The notes under the pieces: model-generated
What the model was told of the DNA's origin: nothing
The model's database searches: none
The model's input: only the letters and a program-made list of their open reading frames with translations
Position numbers and translations under genes: made by a program
Assembly: GCA_036787815.1 (NCBI GenBank)
Contig: DAIQOP010000139.1
Span: 1 to 9,976, forward strand
Length of the DNA: 9,976 nucleotides
Direction of reading: 5' to 3'
Source: DATBAK01 sp036787815
GTDB lineage: Bacteria; Actinomycetota; Acidimicrobiia; IMCC26256; PALSA-610
Shown here: positions 5,996 to 9,976 of the stretch, piece after piece
How positions within the stretch are numbered: the stretch's first letter is position 1
How the letters are laid out: every line of letters begins with the position of its first letter

Positions 5996-6813
5996 GCGGT
6001 TGCCTCGAGGGCCCGCCTCGTGAGCACCCGGGCCAGGTGGCGGCGGTACTCGACGGACGCGTTGAGGTCGGAGGACGGCTCGGTGCCGGCGTCGGCCTGC
6101 TGGGCCGCGTCCGCCGCCGACGCCCCACCCGCGAGCGCGGCCTCGACCGCCGTCGCGCGGAGCGGTGTGGAACCCATGTTCACGAGGCCCACGCGCGTCG
6201 AACCGTGCGCGGTGACCGCGAGGGCGCCGACGATCGCCCAATCCTGGGCCCGGCGATTGAACTTCTGGTACGAGAAGCCGTTGCGCCCCGTGACGGGCAC
6301 GCGGATCTCTTCGAGCAGCTCGTCGGGCGCGAGCGCGGTCTCGAGGAAGCCCCGGAAGAACTGCCCGGACGGGATCGTGCGCCGGCCCCCGGGGCCTCTG
6401 ACGACGAAGTCGGCGTCGAGCGCGAGCAACGCCGCGGGCAGGTCGGAGGCGGGATCGCCGTGGGCGACCGAGCCGCCGATCGTGCCGCGGTGGCGCACCT
6501 GGTTGTCGCCGACCTGCGCAGCGACGGCCTGCAGCACCCCGCAACTCTCGGCCAGCGTGGCGTCGGTCTCGAGATCGCGGTGGCGGGTGAGGGCACCGAT
6601 CGCGACGGTGTCGCCGTCGACGCGCACGTAGGAGAGATCGCGCAACCGGCCGACGTCGACGACCACGGTGGGGGTGGCGAGCCGGAGCTTCATCAGCGGG
6701 ATGAGCGACATGCCGCCGGCGATGAACTTCGCCTCGTCGCCGTGCTCGGTGATGAGCGAGAGCGCCTCGTCGGCCGATCCGGCCCGAACGAACTCGAACG
6801 CTGCGGGAATCAT
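5992..6813 (-). CDS. coxM: CO-dehydrogenase-type medium (FAD) subunit
   Basis: This is the FAD-binding subunit of a xanthine-oxidase-family molybdenum hydroxylase; it takes electrons from the iron-sulfur subunit. The 273-residue product shows both flavin signatures, AGGMSLIPLMKLRLA (32-46) and GTIGGSVAHGDPASDLPA (110-127). The C-terminal segment SVEYRRHLARVLTRRAL (253-269) is typical of CoxM/CutM. The length is slightly below the usual 280-300. The ATG at 6813 overlaps the coxS stop (ATGA) and has AAGGG upstream. The CO-dehydrogenase label rests on family resemblance; without the large subunit, the substrate (CO, a purine, an aromatic or an aldehyde) cannot be decided. Confidence 0.92.
   Translation of the reverse strand: MIPAAFEFVRAGSADEALSLITEHGDEAKFIAGGMSLIPLMKLRLATPTVVVDVGRLRDLSYVRVDGDTVAIGALTRHRDLETDATLAESCGVLQAVAAQVGDNQVRHRGTIGGSVAHGDPASDLPAALLALDADFVVRGPGGRRTIPSGQFFRGFLETALAPDELLEEIRVPVTGRNGFSYQKFNRRAQDWAIVGALAVTAHGSTRVGLVNMGSTPLRATAVEAALAGGASAADAAQQADAGTEPSSDLNASVEYRRHLARVLTRRALEATA
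6003..6006 (-). promoter_or_regulatory. Ribosome-binding site supporting the CTG start of mocA
   Basis: GAGG on the minus strand ends 7 bp before the CTG at 5995-5993, inside the last codons of coxM. Its spacing is right for that CTG and no ATG, GTG or TTG is in reach, so it is the main sequence argument for the non-standard start. Confidence 0.55.
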
Positions 6814-7283
6814 GACTTGCCCTTCTGGGTCGCAGCCGCTGCGAGCACGGACTTCACGATGTTGTGGTAGCCGGTGCACCGGCAGAGGTTGCCCTCGAGG
6901 CCTTCGCGGACGTCGCGCTCGCTCAGGTCGGGGTGCTCCTCGATCAGCGACACCGAGGCCATGACCATGCCGGCCGTGCAGAACCCGCACTGGAGCCCGT
7001 GGTTCTCCTGGAACGCCGCCTGGATCGGGTGCAGGGATCCGTCGGTACCGGCCAGACCCTCGATCGTCGTCACGGACGCGCCGTCGGCCTGGGCCGCGAG
7101 CATCGTGCAACTCTTCACCGACTCGCCGCCGACGAGGACGGTGCACGCGCCGCACGACGACGTGTCGCAACCGACCTTCGTGCCGGTCAGCCCGCACGCC
7201 TCACGCACGAACGACACGAGCAACGTGCGCGGCTCGACCTCGTGCTCCTCGTGCCGCCCGTTGACGCTCATCGCGATCCGCAT
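6810..7283 (-). CDS. coxS: CO-dehydrogenase-type small [2Fe-2S] subunit
   Basis: This is the two-cluster iron-sulfur subunit that passes electrons from the molybdenum site to FAD. Residues 1-75 form a plant-type ferredoxin domain with Cys39, Cys44, Cys47 and Cys59 (GCDTSSCGACTV). Residues about 80-150 form the helical [2Fe-2S] domain with Cys99, Cys102, Cys134 and Cys136 (QCGFCTAGM and LCRCTGYHNIV). All eight ligands are present and 157 residues is normal for the family, so the gene looks functional. The start is the ATG at 7283; a second ATG five codons in (MSVNGR) is a possible alternative. It is first in the module, 86 bp after the peroxiredoxin gene, where form I and II cox operons would normally also carry coxL. 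Confidence 0.95.
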   Translation of the reverse strand: MRIAMSVNGRHEEHEVEPRTLLVSFVREACGLTGTKVGCDTSSCGACTVLVGGESVKSCTMLAAQADGASVTTIEGLAGTDGSLHPIQAAFQENHGLQCGFCTAGMVMASVSLIEEHPDLSERDVREGLEGNLCRCTGYHNIVKSVLAAAATQKGKS

Positions 7284-7369
7284 GGCTGGTGCCCCCCGAA
7301 GATGTGTCGCGAGCTCTGCGTGACGAAGCCTCGCGCGTGGCCGACTCCTTTGTCAGGCGCGCGAACGCC
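7284..7369 (-). promoter_or_regulatory. Gap before coxS with a weak promoter candidate and a hairpin
   Basis: On the minus strand CTGACA (7351-7356) and GAGGCT (7327-7332) are spaced by 18 bp, a weak -35/-10 pair about 44 bp before coxS. A stem-loop (AGGCG, 6-nt loop, CGCCT; 7355-7370) starts in the stop codon of the peroxiredoxin gene and overlaps the -35 candidate. No T-run follows it. The gap could mark the start of a separate cox transcript, but the evidence is thin. Confidence 0.25.
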
Positions 7370-7828
7370 TCAGATCCCGGCCAGGATGCCGGTGAGCTTC
7401 TCGGCCCGCTCGAACGTGGCGCCGATGAGCTTCATGTCCTTGTAGCGCAGCACTCCCTGCGCGTCGATCACGAAGACCGACCGCCGGATCCCGATCACCG
7501 GCGCCGCGACGCCGTACTCGCGGGCGACGGCCCGGTCGGTGTCGGCGAGCAGCGGGAACTGGAGGTTGCGCTTCTCCGCCCAGCGCTCGTGGCTGTCGAC
7601 GTCTTGGGGCGAGATCCCGAGCAGCGTGGCCGAGACGCCTTCGAACATGGCGAAGTCGTCGCGGTAGGAGCACATCTGGCGCGTGCAGCCGGGCGTGTTG
7701 TCGCCCGGGTAGAACGCCAGCACCACCTTCGAGCCGAGGAACTCCGAGAGCGTGTAGTCGCGCCGCACGCCGTTCTGGACCCCCGGCAACGTGAAGCCGG
7801 GCGCCGGCTCCCCGACCTGAAGGTTCAT
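7370..7828 (-). CDS. bcp: Peroxiredoxin, PrxQ/BCP type
   Basis: This is a cytoplasmic thiol peroxidase that reduces hydrogen peroxide and organic hydroperoxides using thioredoxin-like donors. The 152-residue product has the AhpC/TSA fold. The peroxidatic Cys48 lies in the motif NTPGCT, and Cys53 five residues later gives the C-x4-C pair of PrxQ proteins that resolve through an intramolecular disulfide. FYPGDNTPGC, LLGISPQD and FPLLADTD are the family blocks. There is no signal peptide. The ATG at 7828 overlaps the yebC stop (ATGA) and has no Shine-Dalgarno sequence of its own, so it is probably translated by coupling to yebC. It lies directly ahead of the redox module coxS-coxM; a functional link is possible but not shown. 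Confidence 0.93.
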   Translation of the reverse strand: MNLQVGEPAPGFTLPGVQNGVRRDYTLSEFLGSKVVLAFYPGDNTPGCTRQMCSYRDDFAMFEGVSATLLGISPQDVDSHERWAEKRNLQFPLLADTDRAVAREYGVAAPVIGIRRSVFVIDAQGVLRYKDMKLIGATFERAEKLTGILAGI

Positions 7829-8577
7829 GCGGTCACCGCGTCGAGGACGGCTTCGGGGATGTCGAAGTTGGCGTAGACCGCCTCGACGTCGTCGTGATCT
7901 TCGAGCGCGTCGACCAGCCGCAGCACGGACTTCGCGGCCGACTCGTCGGCGAGCTCGACCGTCGTGGTCGGCACCATGGTGAGGTCGCTCTCCTTCACCG
8001 GGATCTGGGCGGCTTCGATCGCCACGCGCACCGCGTGCAGCTCGGTCGGCGGAGTGGTGACCTGCCACGTGTCGCCGAGGTCGACGATGTCGTCGGCACC
8101 GGCGTCGGCGGCGACGAGCATGAGATCGTCCTCGCCGACCGCCTTCTTGTCGACCATCACCTCGCCGCGACGGTCGAACTGCCACGCGACCGCTCCGGGT
8201 TCGGCGAACGAGCCGCCGTTGCTCCGGAAGATGTTCTTGATCTCCGCGCCGGTGCGGTTGCGGTTGTCGGTGAGGGTCTGCACGAAGACGGCGACACCGT
8301 GCGGTGCGTAGCCCTCGTAGTTGACCGACTCGTAGACGACGCCCTCTTCCTCGCCGGTCCCCCGCCGGATCGCGCGGGTGATCGTCTCGACGGGCACCGA
8401 GGCGTCACGCGCCTTCTGCACCATCGTCCGCAGCGTCGCGTTCGACTCCGGGTCACCACCGCCGGCGCGCGACGCAACCTCGATCTGGCGGATGAGCACG
8501 GCGAACAACTTGCCGCGCCGGGCGTCGGCCGCGCCCTTCTTGTGCTTGATCGAATGCCACTTGGAATGGCCACTCAT
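7825..8577 (-). CDS. yebC: YebC/PmpR/TACO1 family protein
   Basis: The 250-residue product is a full-length YebC family member. It has the conserved N-terminal MSGHSKWHSIKHKKGAADA, the KLFAVLIRQIEVA helix, and the central NYEGYAPHGVAVFV and TLTDNRNRTGAEI blocks. Relatives have been described both as transcription regulators (PmpR) and as ribosome-associated factors that help translation of difficult, for example proline-rich, stretches (TACO1 and bacterial YebC). I cannot choose between these from sequence. The ATG at 8577 overlaps the pdxT stop (ATGA) with GAGG 9 bp upstream. The usual actinobacterial neighbour ruvC is displaced here by five inserted genes. Open sequence upstream of 8577 in this frame is a pdxT shadow. 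Confidence 0.96.
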   Translation of the reverse strand: MSGHSKWHSIKHKKGAADARRGKLFAVLIRQIEVASRAGGGDPESNATLRTMVQKARDASVPVETITRAIRRGTGEEEGVVYESVNYEGYAPHGVAVFVQTLTDNRNRTGAEIKNIFRSNGGSFAEPGAVAWQFDRRGEVMVDKKAVGEDDLMLVAADAGADDIVDLGDTWQVTTPPTELHAVRVAIEAAQIPVKESDLTMVPTTTVELADESAAKSVLRLVDALEDHDDVEAVYANFDIPEAVLDAVTA

Positions 8578-9206
8578 GCCTGAGGCCTCATGTTCGGTCG
8601 GGCGCTGCTTTCCGGTTCCGCCCCTGAGCATTGCAGGAACCGCTCGTGGACGCGGAGATCGCCCGAGAGCTCGGGGTGGAAGCTCGCGGCCCAGATGGCT
8701 CCCTGGCGGCACAGGACGGGCCGGTCCTCGTGACTCGCGAGCACCTCGACCCCGGGCCCGATCCGCTCGACGATCGGCGCGCGGATGAACACGCCCGGGA
8801 ACGGCCCGCCCGCCATGCCGGAGATCGCGAGTGGGGCCTCGAACGAGTCGACCTGGCGTCCGTAGCCGTTGCGGCGCACGGTGCAGTCGAGCAGGCCCAG
8901 CGGCCGACGGTCGCCGCCGTGCGATGACGACAGCCCGTCGCTCACCTCCCGGGCGAGCACGATGAGGCCCGCACAGGTCGCGAACGTGGGGCAGCCCTCG
9001 CGCACGAGCTCGGTGATCGGCTCGCGCAGCCCCGACGAATCGAGGAGCTTGTCGATCACCGTCGACTCCCCGCCCGGGATCGCGAGCGCGTCGACACCGC
9101 CGAGGTGCGCCGGCAGCCGCACGAGCGACACGTCGGCGCCGAGCGCGGCGAACACCTCCGCGTGCTCGCGGAACGCGCCTTGGAGCGCGAGGATCCCGAC
9201 CTTCAC
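8574..9206 (-). CDS. pdxT: Pyridoxal 5'-phosphate synthase glutaminase subunit PdxT
   Basis: PdxT hydrolyses glutamine and passes ammonia to PdxS for de novo PLP synthesis. The 210-residue product begins with the family start (MKVGILALQGAFREH) and has the PGGEST oxyanion motif (44-49). The class I glutaminase triad is complete: Cys78 in TFATCAGLI, and His177 and Glu179 in SFHPEL. A conserved VHERFL follows. About 15 residues after that are a non-conserved tail. The start is a GTG at 9206; GGAG lies about 15 bp upstream, too far to be convincing. It is 40 bp behind pdxS and overlaps yebC by 4 bp. Confidence 0.97.
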   Translation of the reverse strand: MKVGILALQGAFREHAEVFAALGADVSLVRLPAHLGGVDALAIPGGESTVIDKLLDSSGLREPITELVREGCPTFATCAGLIVLAREVSDGLSSSHGGDRRPLGLLDCTVRRNGYGRQVDSFEAPLAISGMAGGPFPGVFIRAPIVERIGPGVEVLASHEDRPVLCRQGAIWAASFHPELSGDLRVHERFLQCSGAEPESSARPNMRPQA

Positions 9207-9246
9207 CGCGGAACGCCCATCTCCGAACGCCGCTGCGTCGCCGCGC

Positions 9247-9976
9247 CTACCAACCCCGCTCGGCGAGCTTGACGTCGAGGCCCGCGATCTCCTCGCCGGG
9301 CATCGCGTCGCCGAGGCCCCGCGACACCTTGGCGACGATCGCCGCGTCGGCGTAGTGCGTCGTCGCCTCGACGATCGCCTTGCCCCGACCCGCGGGGTCG
9401 GACGACTTGAAGATGCCGCTGCCGACGAACACCGCCTGGGCGCCGAGCTGCATCACGAGCGACGCGTCGGCGGGCGTCGCGATGCCGCCGGCGCAGAAGA
9501 GCGGCACGGGCAGCTCACCGAGCTCGGCCACGAGGGTCACGAGATCGATCGGCGCCCGCAGCTCCTTCGCCCAGCCGTAGCGCTCCTCGGCCGGCGCCTG
9601 CGTGAGCTTGCGGATGTCGCCGAAGATCGAGCGCAGGTGACGGACGGCCTCGACGATGTTGCCGGTTCCGGCCTCGCCCTTGGAACGAATCAATGCCGCG
9701 CCCTCGGAGATGCGCCGCAGGGCCTCGCCGAGGTTCGTCGCGCCGCACACGAACGGCGCCCCGAACGACCACTTGTCGACGTGGTACGCCTCGTCGGCCG
9801 GGGTGAGGACCTCCGACTCGTCGATGTAGTCGACGCCGAGCGACTCGAGTACCTGGGCCTCGGCGAAGTGACCGATCCGGCACTTGGCCATGACCGGGAT
9901 CGTGACGACCGCCTTGATGGCCTCGATCATCGCCGGGTCACTCATCCGGGCGACGCCGCCGTCGCGGCGGATGTCG
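9247..9976 (-). CDS. pdxS: Pyridoxal 5'-phosphate synthase subunit PdxS (5' end outside the window)
   Basis: PdxS is the (beta/alpha)8-barrel synthase that builds PLP from ribose 5-phosphate, glyceraldehyde 3-phosphate and ammonia supplied by PdxT. The 242 visible codons begin at DIRRDGGVARMSDP, so roughly 55-60 N-terminal residues lie past the right edge. Both catalytic lysines are visible, in VMAKCRIGH and in IRSKGEAGTGNIVEAV. GSGIFKSSDP near the C-terminus is the phosphate-binding signature. The first catalytic Asp near the N-terminus lies outside. The gene ends with TAG at 9247-9249. Nothing is unusual about it. Confidence 0.98.
   Translation of the reverse strand, partial: DIRRDGGVARMSDPAMIEAIKAVVTIPVMAKCRIGHFAEAQVLESLGVDYIDESEVLTPADEAYHVDKWSFGAPFVCGATNLGEALRRISEGAALIRSKGEAGTGNIVEAVRHLRSIFGDIRKLTQAPAEERYGWAKELRAPIDLVTLVAELGELPVPLFCAGGIATPADASLVMQLGAQAVFVGSGIFKSSDPAGRGKAIVEATTHYADAAIVAKVSRGLGDAMPGEEIAGLDVKLAERGW

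Noticed and set aside
5400..6128. Possible N-terminal extension of CoxG
   Set aside because: The frame stays open upstream, but the sequence is Arg/Pro-rich shadow of mocA. The family start coincides with the ATG at 5399, which has GGAGG.
5996..6544. Possible N-terminal extension of MocA into coxM
   Set aside because: Upstream residues show no domain, lie in coxM coding sequence, and the MocA fold begins exactly at the CTG.
8578..8712. Possible N-terminal extension of YebC
   Set aside because: The conserved MSGHSKWHSIKHKK start is at 8577; the upstream frame is a pdxT shadow.

Overview
This is a GC-rich window with strong G/C bias at third codon positions. All 14 recognised genes lie on the minus strand and are tightly packed, with several 4-bp ATGA-type overlaps. 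The backbone order, read in the direction of transcription (right to left), is pdxS, pdxT, yebC, [insert], ruvC, ruvA, ruvB, [one gene], yajC, secD. That order is the classic actinobacterial arrangement. GC richness, GTG starts, PdxST-type vitamin B6 synthesis, TAGGNT -10 boxes and Thr/Ala-rich extracytoplasmic segments point to Actinomycetota, possibly an Acidimicrobiia-like lineage. The class-level placement is inference.

Region by region: 9976-8574 holds the 3' two thirds of pdxS and the complete pdxT, which together form the glutamine-dependent pyridoxal-5'-phosphate synthase. pdxT overlaps yebC (8577-7825), which overlaps a PrxQ/BCP-type thiol peroxidase (7828-7370). After an 86-bp gap comes a molybdenum-hydroxylase module (7283-4674). 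It contains coxS ([2Fe-2S] subunit), coxM (FAD subunit), a MocA-type molybdopterin cytidylyltransferase that seems to start at a rare CTG codon, and coxG (SRPBCC domain with a C-terminal membrane anchor). The catalytic molybdenum subunit coxL is not in the window. After a 135-bp gap with a possible leaderless promoter come ruvC, ruvA and ruvB (4538-2289), the Holliday-junction branch-migration and resolution machinery. A crotonase-fold protein resembling delta3,delta2-enoyl-CoA isomerase follows (2267-1527). Last come yajC (1407-1114) and the N-terminal 369 residues of secD (1107 to the left edge), parts of the SecDF-YajC translocation accessory complex.

Most of the window is a conventional housekeeping neighbourhood. 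The points worth a second look are the CODH-like module without a large subunit placed between yebC and ruvC, the CTG start of mocA, a roughly 110-residue Thr-rich insertion in the external domain of SecD, the tail-anchored CoxG, and the putative leaderless ruvC promoter with a 15-bp tandem duplication just inside the gene. I found no tRNA or rRNA genes, CRISPR array, insertion sequence or integrase. No clearly novel system is visible.
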